From: Chloroflexota bacterium
GTDB lineage: Bacteria; Chloroflexota; Anaerolineae; Aggregatilineales; Phototrophicaceae
Assembly: GCA_011525385.1 (NCBI GenBank)
Contig: WTGF01000068.1
Span: 1 to 57,239, forward strand
DNA: 57,239 nucleotides
Reading direction: 5' to 3'
Part shown: positions 39,573-47,238 of the stretch, piece by piece
Layout: every line of letters begins with the position of its first letter
Position numbering within the stretch: the first letter of the stretch is position 1
Translations under genes and position numbers: made by a program
Notes under the pieces: model-generated
Seen by the model: the letters and a program-made list of their open reading frames with translations, nothing else
The model's database searches: none
What the model was told of the DNA's origin: nothing

Positions 39573-40631
39573 ATGGAAGAGACGCGGGAACATCAAGCAG
39601 AGGACCATCATCACCATCAGCAGGACCACAGTCACGTTCATCATCATCATCACGCTCACGCCCATCACCACCACAGCGACAATATCCTGATCAAGCTCGC
39701 TATGGTGTTGCACTTGCCCGGCTTCACACATGATCACAGCCACGCCGATCTGGCGGGGGACAGGGCTTTCCTGGACAACCAGTTAGCGATCCGCACGGTC
39801 TGGATCGCGCTGGTCGCGCTGGGACTGACGACCGCGCTACAGATCGTCATATACGCTGCCAGCGGTAGTGTGGCGCTCTTGGCGGATACGGTGCATAACC
39901 TGGGCGACGCGCTCAATTCGGTACCCTTGTTGATCGCTTTCTATTTCGCGCGTCGACTGGCGAACCGCAGGTATACCTACGGTTATGGCCGCCTGGAGGA
40001 TATCGCGGGCGTCTTCATTGTCATTTCTATCGGCTTTAGCGCGGCGTATATATTGCTGGAGTCCGTGCAAAGGCTGTTCAATCCGCGGGAGCTGGAAAAC
40101 CTGGAGTGGATCGCGCTGGCCTCCCTGGTGGGATTCGTGGGCAACGAACTGGTAGCCCTCATGCAGATCCGCGTCGGTCGGCGCATCGGCTCGGACGCCA
40201 TGATCGCTGATGGACAGCATGCGCTGATCGACGGCTTGACATCGCTGGCTGTGCTGATCGCGGTCATCGGCACCTTGATCGGATTGCCTATTCTTGATCC
40301 CATCGTGGGCATCGTGATCGCCTTTGCGATTGTCGGCATCACCTGGAACGCGATTAAGGCGGTTTGGTATCGCATGATGGACGCGGTCGATCCGCATCTG
40401 GTGGAGCATGTGGAAGCGCATGTGCGCGGGATTGAAGGCGTGGCGGAGATCGAGACGCTGCGCATGCGCTGGGTCGGGCATCGCATGTACGGCGTGCTAA
40501 AATTGCGCGTCGCGCCTGGCATGACGCTTGAGCAGAGCCAGGCGATTGTCGATATGGCTCAGCGCGAAGCGGGTCATGTGATCCCGCAGTTGGATGAGCT
40601 GACCGTGCAGGTGGTAACGACCCCCCTCTAA
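39573..40631 (+). CDS. Cation diffusion facilitator (CzcD-like) with His-rich N-terminus
   Basis: A 352-residue CDF-family metal/proton antiporter. The first 60 residues are extremely rich in histidine (runs of HHHH and HAHAHHHH), a cytosolic metal-collecting segment. Six helices follow, with the paired transport-site motifs ALLADTVHNLGDALN in helix 2 and MIADGQHALIDGLTS in helix 5 (H-x3-D and D-x3-H-x3-D arrangement, typical of Zn/Cd/Co exporters). A C-terminal cytosolic domain (VEHVEAHVRGIEGVAEIETLRMRWVG) is normal for the family. It should export zinc or similar ions. The start has AGAGGA upstream at long spacing. The minus-strand winged-helix gene and the Fur gene are nearby candidates for metal-dependent control. 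Confidence 0.9.
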   Translation: MEETREHQAEDHHHHQQDHSHVHHHHHAHAHHHHSDNILIKLAMVLHLPGFTHDHSHADLAGDRAFLDNQLAIRTVWIALVALGLTTALQIVIYAASGSVALLADTVHNLGDALNSVPLLIAFYFARRLANRRYTYGYGRLEDIAGVFIVISIGFSAAYILLESVQRLFNPRELENLEWIALASLVGFVGNELVALMQIRVGRRIGSDAMIADGQHALIDGLTSLAVLIAVIGTLIGLPILDPIVGIVIAFAIVGITWNAIKAVWYRMMDAVDPHLVEHVEAHVRGIEGVAEIETLRMRWVGHRMYGVLKLRVAPGMTLEQSQAIVDMAQREAGHVIPQLDELTVQVVTTPL

Positions 40632-40707
40632 ATCTCCCCCCGAAGCATCAGGGGGAGACTTCGCGAAGCACTCGCTCTTCAATATCGGTTTCGGTTGGCT
40701 GGACATG

Positions 40708-41823
40708 CTATTCATCTTCAATTTTCAAGTCAATTTCTCGCCCCAGAAAACGAGCTACTCGTTCCTTTTCCGCCTCCAAGAGAGGCAGGAGAGACTTGTC
40801 AAGCGGTTGAAAAGGAGACACGACGATGCGCGCGGTTTTCCGCCGCTGTTCCAGCTTCCAGTTAGCGACGGCTTCCCCGCGGATGATGACGCAGGCGCGG
40901 ATCAAGCCGCCGCCGGGGTGAACGCGCTTGGCATAAGCCGCCTCCACCATGAAGTCGCGACTCTCGTAAACCAGCAGGTAGTTGTCATAGCGCGGCAGGA
41001 AACGCAGGTTGGGCTCCGCTTGACTTTCAGGCAGGTGCTGAATCTGCTGCTTGAGCAGCGAGACTGCGCCGACGGGCGATTCACAGGAGACGCATTCGCC
41101 GGCAATGGCCGCGAAGGCCGCGCCAGCTCGCTTGGCGCTGATGCCCGTCCAGCGGGCGAAATCCGCGCTGGTCGCCGGTCCATAGGCGCGCAGGTAGCGG
41201 CGGGCGAAGGTCGGCAGCGTTTCCTCAGCGGCTTCCTGCGCCTTGTAATCCGGCAACCATTGCGAGAGCAGGACGTAGGTCAAATCTCCCTCGCGTTCGG
41301 GACCGAAGCAGATGAGCCCGCGCAGCGCGGCGTAGCGTACCAAGTGATGGATGGCTTGCCCGGCGACTGGGGTGCCGCGCGCCCCCAGCTTCTCGGCGAG
41401 TTCTGCGCGAACCAGCGGGCCGTCTGTTGCGAGAATCTCGGCGATATGATTGAGGGAGTTTTCGCGAATGATTTCGCTCAAGCCAAGCTGCTGATAGCGT
41501 CGATTGGTTCCGCTTATGGCGCGCTCCGCAAATAGCGCAAGTTGGGGGGCAATATCCTCCGCCGCGACCAGGTGCAGCGTTCCGCGCAGGCCCCAGGTGA
41601 GTACAAAGCTGCGGTCGACTTCGCGCGCGCGCCTGAGGTCTTCTTGCGTGATGCCCGTCGTACGGGCGGCGATTGCCAATTGAGCCGAGGGCCATTCTTG
41701 GGACTGGAGGGCGCAAAGCTCGCGGACAAGCGACTCCGCGGATGCCATGCGCGCATCTTCAGCAAGGCGTTGGTTTTGCAGGCGCAAGCGACGCAGTTGC
41801 GCGAGTGACAAATCGCTGTTCAC
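40708..41823 (-). CDS. AlkZ/HTH_42-family winged-helix protein (putative DNA glycosylase)
   Basis: A 371-residue protein of the HTH_42 (DUF1006) family that includes the alkyl-DNA glycosylases AlkZ and YcaQ. The QxQ catalytic motif is present near the N-terminus as LQSQEW (Q40 and Q42), in a helix followed by a winged-helix tandem array; the C-terminal half carries RFLPRYDNYLLVYESRDF and a downstream RRKTARIVVSPFQPLD. In AlkZ these residues unhook interstrand crosslinks and remove alkylated bases in antibiotic producers; a repair role is therefore likely. The GTG start has GAGGATGATCC upstream. It is divergent from the cytochrome gene with 81 nt between them. Confidence 0.82.
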   Translation of the reverse strand: MNSDLSLAQLRRLRLQNQRLAEDARMASAESLVRELCALQSQEWPSAQLAIAARTTGITQEDLRRAREVDRSFVLTWGLRGTLHLVAAEDIAPQLALFAERAISGTNRRYQQLGLSEIIRENSLNHIAEILATDGPLVRAELAEKLGARGTPVAGQAIHHLVRYAALRGLICFGPEREGDLTYVLLSQWLPDYKAQEAAEETLPTFARRYLRAYGPATSADFARWTGISAKRAGAAFAAIAGECVSCESPVGAVSLLKQQIQHLPESQAEPNLRFLPRYDNYLLVYESRDFMVEAAYAKRVHPGGGLIRACVIIRGEAVANWKLEQRRKTARIVVSPFQPLDKSLLPLLEAEKERVARFLGREIDLKIEDE

Positions 41824-41904
41824 GGATCATCCTCGTTGCACTCTCGCCAAGCATTATACGCTATGATGAGAGAATAGTTATTTGGCATTCGAGACGGGCG
41901 TACG

Positions 41905-42318
41905 ATGAAAGGACGACAGGCGTTTCTCCTGACATTGATAATCGGCGCGCTCCTGCTGGGCGCATGCAGCGCAGGTAAGCCTCGGATCAGCTTTGACGAG
42001 CTTGACTTCGCTTTGGCGGACGCCGGCAGCGGAGAGAAACTCTTCAATCAGTCGAATAACGAAGCGCCGGCTTGTTCTACGTGTCACTCGGTCACGGGGG
42101 AACAGAGCAGCATTGGCAATTCGCTGGCTGGGCTGGCGGAGATCGCCGGCAGCCGCGTGGGTGGTCAATCTGCCGAAGAGTATCTTTATTGGAGTGTCTT
42201 GCGTCCGGGGCGATACCTGGTCGCGGGCTATTCGAATATCATGTTCGCGGATTACGAAGACCGCCTGGAAGCGCCTGACCTGGCAGATCTCATTGCCTAT
42301 CTGGGGACTTTAGACTAG
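41905..42318 (+). CDS. Monoheme c-type cytochrome lipoprotein
   Basis: A 137-residue predicted lipoprotein. LTLIIGALLLGAC forms the lipoprotein signal with acylated cysteine C21. The mature part has one heme-attachment motif, CSTCH (57-61), and a candidate distal methionine ligand in YSNIMFADY near residue 111. It resembles short c-type cytochromes that carry electrons to terminal oxidases or from dehydrogenases at the outer face of the membrane. The next gene, a small membrane protein, is 66 nt downstream and may act with it, though this is inference. Confidence 0.8.
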   Translation: MKGRQAFLLTLIIGALLLGACSAGKPRISFDELDFALADAGSGEKLFNQSNNEAPACSTCHSVTGEQSSIGNSLAGLAEIAGSRVGGQSAEEYLYWSVLRPGRYLVAGYSNIMFADYEDRLEAPDLADLIAYLGTLD

Positions 42319-42384
42319 ATTGAATGAATGGTTGTCTAGTCGCCATACGTTACTGAGTAGATTGAGGAGAAGGAGGAGAAGGCC

Positions 42385-42903
42385 ATGGATATCAGTTCGG
42401 CGGGCGGCGCGCTGATTATCTCTGTTTTGCGCTTGTCCCACATTGTGGCGGGCTTGATCTGGGTGGGCGCCGCGATCATGATGTCATTTTATGTCGAGCC
42501 GGCATCCCAGCGATCGGGCGGGAACGGGGCTCGATTCTTGCGGGCGTTATATGGGAAGAGCAATTACTCGCGAATGATCCCGGTTGCGGCCATCATCACA
42601 ACGTTGGCCGGGTTGCTTCTGTACGGCATGATGTCTTATCACGAGACTATGAACAGCGCGATGGGCATGTCAATAACGCTGGGCGCTCTATTTGGTTTGC
42701 TCGCCTTCGGTCATGGGTTTTTCGCGCTGTGGCGCGGCGCCGGGCGATATAGCGATCTGGTGAAAAGCGGCGATGGGGATGAAGCGACCCTGCAAGCGCT
42801 TGAAGACAAACTGCGCCGCAATGGACGCGTCAGCATGTGGCTGGCGCTAGTCTCGCTGGTGCTGATGGCTGGCGCGCGCTACATCAGCCCGCTTTTTGGC
42901 TGA
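42385..42903 (+). CDS. Four-helix membrane protein (DUF2269/CopD-like)
   Basis: A 172-residue membrane protein with about four helices. An early histidine in LRLSHIVAGLIWVGAAIMM is typical of DUF2269 and CopD-like proteins, which carry His in helix 1, and a second histidine falls in LLAFGHGFFALW. In many bacteria such proteins are found with copper or cytochrome genes, and here a c-type cytochrome precedes it. A run of GGAGAAGGAGGAGAAGG upstream of the ATG is an unusually purine-rich ribosome site. Function is not established; heme or copper binding through the histidines is possible. Confidence 0.65.
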   Translation: MDISSAGGALIISVLRLSHIVAGLIWVGAAIMMSFYVEPASQRSGGNGARFLRALYGKSNYSRMIPVAAIITTLAGLLLYGMMSYHETMNSAMGMSITLGALFGLLAFGHGFFALWRGAGRYSDLVKSGDGDEATLQALEDKLRRNGRVSMWLALVSLVLMAGARYISPLFG

Positions 42904-42927
42904 CAGATCCGATTGTATTTCCAGAAA

Positions 42928-42952
42928 GACGGGATACTGTCAGTATCCTGTC
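42928..42952. repeat. Inverted repeat after the membrane-protein gene
   Basis: GACGGGATACTG and CAGTATCCTGTC surround a single T; one G-T mismatch would be a G-U pair in RNA. It lies 25 nt after the stop codon and may terminate transcription, though there is no clear T-run. Confidence 0.45.
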
Positions 42953-43341
42953 CTTCGGTTTCCCCCTCATTGATAGGCGCATTCACTTGCGGGTCGATTA
43001 TCCAGCTTCTATCACGAAATCAGTTTGACAGCGTTTTTGTTAGAAAACGGAAACCCGCGACTATTTGTTCACCATTGATAGAACATTTGTGCTAGACTTA
43101 CTGTCAAGATGGTCTGATGACTTCGTTCACCAGATGCTTAACAGCGCAATGAGTTGGTCATCGCGGTTTCACCTTCGGGTGGTGGCGGCGGCTGACTGAT
43201 TGCTGTATGGCTGCCCGCCCCTGCACCAATCATGAACCGCGTGTGGACGGCCCGAGGCAGCAACGAAGGATGGCGGTCGCGCGTAAGCGAGCCGTCCGCA
43301 AGCGAATCGCCGGAGTCAGCAGATTGGGAGCGGTTGCGACA

Positions 43342-43442
43342 GCCGCTCGGCGCGTAACCGGCGAAAAGGTTCCAGGAGTGTCGCGCTCACAGAAAATAAC
43401 AAGCCTTTTTGCCACATGAGCAAGGGGGGTTTGTTAAAAATA
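43342..43442 (+). repeat. Dispersed two-hairpin element, copy D
   Basis: GCCGCTCGGCG, a longer middle than in other copies, CGCGCTCACAGAAAATAACAA, hairpin 2 (43404-43428, CCTTTTTGC/GCAAGGGGG with G-U pairs) and the TTTGTTAAAAATAG tail. It lies immediately upstream of copy C, giving a tandem pair ahead of the capsid gene. Confidence 0.65.
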
Positions 43443-43464
43443 GCGACTAGGGAAAGGGACACAT

Positions 43465-45324
43465 ATGAAAGAGCCGCTCGGCGGCAGCGAATCGTACTGC
43501 CGCGCTCACGCAAAAGTGCAAACCGGCCCCATGCATGAGCATGGGGGTTTACTAAAACAGAGCACGGTCAAGATGATTGACGCGCCGGCCGGTCGTATCG
43601 GTGGATATATGCTGGTCTGGGGCGAAGCGGACCGGCGCGATCTGCAAGGCGAGTTTTTCACCCCGCAAACAGACGTGGGGCTGGATTGGTATGAACAGCG
43701 TCCGGTTTTGTATCATCATGGCTTGGATGGCGCGCTGAAAGCGGCGGTCATCGGCGTCATTGATACACTGCGACCGGATGATACAGGACTCTGGGCAGAG
43801 GCGCAGCTGGACCTGCACAAACGCTATGTGAGAGCGGTGCGGCGGCTGGTGGACCTGGGCGTCCTGAGCTGGTCATCGGGCAGTCTGCCGCATTTGGTGG
43901 ATGTCGGCGAGGATGGGCAAATCAAAACTTGGCCCATCGTGGAAGGCAGCCTGACACCCACCCCTGCCGAGCCGCGACAGACGGATGTGCAAACCCTCAA
44001 GAGCGCTTACAAGTCGCTGGGTTTGGATCTGTCGCGATTGGGCATTGAAGCGACAGACAGCCCTAATCTTGATAGAGCAGGACAGAAAGGACGATCGATG
44101 ACGGAATCATCTAGCGCCGCTATAAAGCGCTTGCCACTGGCGGACGAGCGCGAGGCCATCAGAGCGAGACGCATCAAAATCGGCAGCGAGTTCGATAGCC
44201 TGGACGCAATGGACATGCTGCACGGCTACATGTTGCTGCGCTCGACCAAGAGTTTCCAAGGGGTGAGCGAGCGCTATTCCAATGCGCTGTCACAAAAAGT
44301 TGGCAAGGCTGAGCTAAGCGCAATCAAGGCGGACGAACTCGCCTACAGCACACAGACCGGCTTCGGCGATGAATGGGCGCCGGAGCTCTGGAGCCAGCAG
44401 ATCTGGCACAAGGCGCGACAGGACAACACCATCCTGCCCTTGTTCCAGACCATCGAAATGCCGAGCAATCCTTTCGAGTTACCGATTGAAGGAACTGATC
44501 CGCAGGTCTATTTCGTGCCGGAAACGAGCGACGAGGCGCATTTGAGCCTGGGCGCGGGCAATCCGATTCCGGATAGCAAGATCGGTTCGGGGCTGGTGAC
44601 GCTCAACGCCAAAAAGTTGGCGCTGCGGGTCGGGTTCAGCAGCGAACTGGTTGAAGACGCCATGATCCCGGTGTTGAATATCTACCGACAGCAAGCTGTC
44701 CGGGCGATCGCGGACGCTATTGACAACGTGCTGCTCAACGGCGACACCACGACAGCGGCGAGCGGCAATATCAACCGCGACAATGGCATGCCGCCCGCCA
44801 CGGCCAAGTACCTGTCGATGGACGGTTTGCGTCATCTGCCGTTGGTGGACAATACGGACAATCGCGTCAATCTCAACGGCGCGCCGAGCCTGGCCAAGAT
44901 GCGCGAGGCGCGCTTCAAAATGCCGAGCAAGTACGCCGCGCGTCCCTCTGACCTGGCCTGGATCGTCGACAGCGGGACCTACGCCAAGCTGCTGGGCATC
45001 GACGAATTTCTGACTATGGACAAGGCGGGTCCGCTAGCCACGGCGCAGACCGGGCAGATCGGTCTGGTGGACGGCATTCCGGTTTACGTTTCGGCCGAGA
45101 TGCCATTAACCGAAGCTGATGGCAAGGTCGGCGGCAGCAACGACCGCGGGCAGGCGCTCTGCGTCTACCGACCGGGCTGGACCGTTGGCTATCGGCGCAA
45201 GATCGCGGTCAGCGTGGATTACCTGTCCTATTACGACAGTTATCAGTTGACGGCGACGGTGCGGCTGGCCTTCGTTCGCTTTGATGACGATGTGGCGAGT
45301 TGCTTGTATAACATCACGATGTAG
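43465..45324 (+). CDS. Phage-type prohead protease fused to HK97-like major capsid protein
   Basis: A 619-residue fusion. Residues about 35-210 are a phage prohead protease (RIGGYMLVWGEADRRDLQGEFF, VLYHHGLDG with the putative catalytic His, LSWSSGSLPH with the putative catalytic Ser, and EGSLTPTPAEPR). Residues about 215-619 are an HK97-fold major capsid protein (MTESSSAAIKRLPL, a helical delta-like segment, VGFSSELVEDAMIPVL, PSDLAWIVDSGTYAKLLGI, GQIGLVDGIPVYVSAEMP). The protease would cut the joint and scaffold during capsid maturation. The first ATG has AAAGGG 7 nt upstream, but codons 3-30 are copy C of the hairpin element, so translation may begin at 43573. No terminase or portal gene is adjacent. 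Confidence 0.85.
   Translation: MKEPLGGSESYCRAHAKVQTGPMHEHGGLLKQSTVKMIDAPAGRIGGYMLVWGEADRRDLQGEFFTPQTDVGLDWYEQRPVLYHHGLDGALKAAVIGVIDTLRPDDTGLWAEAQLDLHKRYVRAVRRLVDLGVLSWSSGSLPHLVDVGEDGQIKTWPIVEGSLTPTPAEPRQTDVQTLKSAYKSLGLDLSRLGIEATDSPNLDRAGQKGRSMTESSSAAIKRLPLADEREAIRARRIKIGSEFDSLDAMDMLHGYMLLRSTKSFQGVSERYSNALSQKVGKAELSAIKADELAYSTQTGFGDEWAPELWSQQIWHKARQDNTILPLFQTIEMPSNPFELPIEGTDPQVYFVPETSDEAHLSLGAGNPIPDSKIGSGLVTLNAKKLALRVGFSSELVEDAMIPVLNIYRQQAVRAIADAIDNVLLNGDTTTAASGNINRDNGMPPATAKYLSMDGLRHLPLVDNTDNRVNLNGAPSLAKMREARFKMPSKYAARPSDLAWIVDSGTYAKLLGIDEFLTMDKAGPLATAQTGQIGLVDGIPVYVSAEMPLTEADGKVGGSNDRGQALCVYRPGWTVGYRRKIAVSVDYLSYYDSYQLTATVRLAFVRFDDDVASCLYNITM
43473..43557 (+). repeat. Dispersed two-hairpin element, copy C
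   Basis: Hairpin 1 is a perfect 7-bp stem GCGGCAG (43481-43487)/CTGCCGC (43497-43503) with a 9-nt loop. Hairpin 2 is CCCCATGC-ATGA-GCATGGGG (43527-43546), within an AAACC/GGTTT outer pairing. The tail is TTTACTAAAACAG. It overlaps the first codons of the capsid fusion gene. Confidence 0.75.
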
Positions 45325-45333
45325 GTGTTCTCG

Positions 45334-45358
45334 GGGCGGGGGCGTCAAGCCCCTGCCC
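45334..45358 (+). terminator. Hairpin after the capsid gene
   Basis: GGGCGGGGGC pairs with GCCCCTGCCC (one G-U) around a GTCAA loop, 10 nt after the stop codon. No T-run follows, so termination efficiency is uncertain. Its right arm is also the left copy of a 16-nt direct repeat. Confidence 0.5.
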
Positions 45359-45364
45359 TGGTGG
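45349..45364 (+). repeat. 16-nt direct repeat, left copy
   Basis: GCCCCTGCCCTGGTGG, repeated exactly at 46624-46639. The two copies bracket the DUF6941-like/HicA/HicB cassette and could be an insertion scar. Confidence 0.6.
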
Positions 45365-45418
45365 GTTGTGTGATAGAATGTCCAAACTATTGGAAATCTC
45401 AGCAAAGCGAGACTTGCG

Positions 45419-45826
45419 GTGAATGTCAAATTGATGGTTACGGCGAATTATGCGGAAGTTGAGCCAGATACGCAACGAATGAACATTCTCGGCATCGCCT
45501 TCCAGATCCCGGCAAAGGAATTTCCAGTATTTTATAAACAACTATATTTTGCGTTGATATTGGAAGGAAATGATATATCTAACCATGCCACGCGACACAA
45601 ACTACGGATCAAATTAGCCGACGAAGATGGCGGCGCTATATCTGCGGCTGAAGGACATTTCGAGATGCCAGCAAGCTCGCCTGGAATAGCTCCGCTAAAA
45701 GGGATGGTATGCGAATTCATCGGACTGACTTTTCAACACCCAGGGGATTATCGTATTGATATAAGCGTCGATGAAGATGAGCTCGTTGCTTCTACGATTT
45801 TGCGAGTCGTGAGAGCTGAGGCATAA
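45419..45826 (+). CDS. DUF6941-like protein preceding HicAB
   Basis: A 135-residue protein resembling the DUF6941 family of unknown function: N-terminal VKLMVTANYAEVEPDTQRMNILGIAF, a middle ALILEGN strand with NHATRHKLRIKLADEDG, and a C-terminal beta strand PGDYRIDISVDEDE. It looks like a beta-sandwich. The gene ends exactly where the HicA gene begins and is AT-rich like the following two, so the three form one transferred cassette. GTG 45419 is the first start; ATG 45434 is an alternative. Whether it takes part in toxin-antitoxin function is unknown. Confidence 0.65.
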   Translation: MNVKLMVTANYAEVEPDTQRMNILGIAFQIPAKEFPVFYKQLYFALILEGNDISNHATRHKLRIKLADEDGGAISAAEGHFEMPASSPGIAPLKGMVCEFIGLTFQHPGDYRIDISVDEDELVASTILRVVRAEA

Positions 45827-46099
45827 ATGTCCGCGAAAGCCCAAAAGCTCCTGGAGCGGATGCGTAATTCCCACGCTAATTGGAAGCGTCGGGATATTGA
45901 CGCACTGTATGCAGGATTTGGGTTCAGGATAAGTCATGGCAGTAATCATGACCACGTTTCTCATCCAGAATATCCGGATCTGCGGGATACCCTGCCACGT
46001 CACCGTAAAGTTCCAATATATATCGTGAGGAATGCGATCAGAATCGTTGACAAGCTGATTGAACTAAGAGATACTGCTGATAACTCCGATAGAAAATGA
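45827..46099 (+). CDS. hicA: HicA-family mRNA interferase toxin
   Basis: A 90-residue HicA-type toxin with a dsRBD-like fold. The conserved region with the active histidine is GFRISHGSNHDHVSHPEYPDLRDTLPRHRK, and VPIYIVRNAIRIVDKLIE closes the fold. HicA cleaves translated mRNAs and is neutralised by HicB. It begins immediately after the stop of the DUF6941-like gene and overlaps the HicB gene by four nt (ATGA). It is slightly longer than the usual 60-80 residues, with a 20-residue helical front. The AT-rich codon use differs from the capsid gene, indicating acquisition. Confidence 0.75.
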   Translation: MSAKAQKLLERMRNSHANWKRRDIDALYAGFGFRISHGSNHDHVSHPEYPDLRDTLPRHRKVPIYIVRNAIRIVDKLIELRDTADNSDRK

Positions 46100-46488
46100 C
46101 ACAAACGAAGGAGCCGGAGAAAATGTTAAATCCTGAAATACTACGACGGGCGCAAGCATTAGCCAAGCAACCCTATCAAGCGCGGATATTTTTGGATGAA
46201 ACGACGGAAGGCGAGCCGGTTTATGTCGCGCTAGTTCCGGAAATGCCTGGGTGTCATACTCATGGCGACACTGAAGAAGAAGCGAGGGAATGGCTCGAAT
46301 CGGCAAAAGTTGATTTTATTTATTTTCTGCTGGCGGACGGACTGGATGTACCGGCGCCGCAGGAAATAGGGCATCATGTCAGCATAGACATGAGCGAGTT
46401 TTCCGGTTGCCGCGACGACAGCATTCTCACCGGCTCGGATGGATCCCGCGTTGCAATTATGCAAGGGCAGCCGGTTGAGACGGGATAA
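46096..46488 (+). CDS. hicB: HicB-family antitoxin
   Basis: A 130-residue HicB-like antitoxin. The partially degraded RNase H-like fold shows RIFLDETTEGEPVYVALVPEMPGCHTHGDTEEEAREWLESAKVDFIYFLL, including the PEMPGC motif and the helix that binds HicA. The C-terminal ISIDMS-type strand may carry DNA-binding autoregulation, although no clear HTH or RHH is visible. The gene overlaps hicA by four nt. ATG at 46123 with AAGGAG at good spacing is an alternative start and may be the true one. Confidence 0.75.
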   Translation: MTQTKEPEKMLNPEILRRAQALAKQPYQARIFLDETTEGEPVYVALVPEMPGCHTHGDTEEEAREWLESAKVDFIYFLLADGLDVPAPQEIGHHVSIDMSEFSGCRDDSILTGSDGSRVAIMQGQPVETG

Positions 46489-46545
46489 GTACGAACCTTC
46501 TCTTGACCATATTTGCAAAACGCTTTGTTTCACGCTGAATAGCCC

Positions 46546-46623
46546 TCACCCAACAAGCACCCAAAACGCCTCGAAAAGATAGCCCCCGTCCTCTTGACGC
46601 TGCGCGCTGAGCGCGACTTCCAC
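46546..46623 (-). pseudogene. 3' remnant of the minus-strand gene at 47759
   Basis: Twenty-six codons that align without gaps with the end of the gene at 47759-48130: VEVALSAQRQEDGGYLFEAFWVLVG and stop, compared with VEVALSAQRQEDGGYYFQALWVVVG. The upstream part is missing. It is separated from the other copy by two accessory genes. Confidence 0.75.
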
Positions 46624-46639
46624 GCCCCTGCCCTGGTGG
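46624..46639 (+). repeat. 16-nt direct repeat, right copy
   Basis: GCCCCTGCCCTGGTGG, identical to 45349-45364. Confidence 0.6.
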
Positions 46640-46741
46640 TTGCAAGTGTAATTCTAACCGTAATCTTACAAGAGAGAATATATGTTATACTTGCATGAAT
46701 CTGTTGAGAACGAAGGACAACACTGAGCATCGAGGTTTTCG

Positions 46742-47233
46742 ATGAGCACGAACCCCGCTCCACAAATGGTTGGCGAACCTGGCTTGAAACAAGAAATCGA
46801 TATTGCGGCAGAAATAAGGAGGCTGTTCTCCCGCGCGACCTTTATCACGCTCGAACCCGGGATGTCCAATTCTTTCTCGGAAGGACTCGAAGAAGCAATA
46901 GAGAAATACGGTGAACTCGCTTTGAGGGAAATCCAAAGTATCATATTGAGCGAAGAAACAGCGTCTTCGATTGCTTTGGAAGCACTGAAGTATGTGGGAA
47001 ATTCGGACTCAAAAGTCTGGCATGATGAACGTCGCGTGATGCTGGAGACTTGTCTGAGAAATAGTCGTTCCGCATGGGTGCGTGATGGTGCAGGATTGGG
47101 TTTGTCATTTCTTGACGATCCGCGGTCGATTCCAGAATTGGAACAGGCCATTGAAAGAGAACCAAGCGAGGCGCTCAAAGAAGACTTGCTATTGGTGTTG
47201 GATCAGCTAAAGCGAACCGCCTTGGAATCGTAA
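46742..47233 (+). CDS. HEAT-repeat-like helical protein
   Basis: A 163-residue, mostly helical protein. Helical repeats such as ALREIQSIILSEETASSIALEALKYVG, RRVMLETCLRNSRSAWVRDGAGLGLSFLDDPRSIPELEQAIE and EALKEDLLLVLDQL resemble HEAT/ARM repeats, where pairs of helices stack for protein binding. The ATG has GAGG 6 nt upstream. It is AT-rich and forms a pair with the next gene (5 nt apart), inserted between two copies of another gene's 3' end. Function unknown; a two-gene stress or toxin-antitoxin-like unit is possible but no toxin motif is visible. Confidence 0.6.
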   Translation: MSTNPAPQMVGEPGLKQEIDIAAEIRRLFSRATFITLEPGMSNSFSEGLEEAIEKYGELALREIQSIILSEETASSIALEALKYVGNSDSKVWHDERRVMLETCLRNSRSAWVRDGAGLGLSFLDDPRSIPELEQAIEREPSEALKEDLLLVLDQLKRTALES

Positions 47234-47238
47234 TTGAC

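Larger units (their letters stand above)
42904..43464. other. 561-nt spacer with hairpins before the capsid gene
   Basis: It holds an inverted repeat just after the membrane protein (42928-42952, GGATACTG/CAGTATCC), copy D of the dispersed hairpin element (43342-43442) and then copy C overlapping the start of the capsid gene. A basic 70-codon frame (43207-43419) is present but has no ribosome site and its end is the repeat. No gene is called. Confidence 0.6.

Noticed and set aside
43207..43419. 70-codon very basic frame before the capsid gene
   Set aside because: No ribosome site, and the end is the hairpin element; the basic composition comes from CG-rich reading of that DNA.
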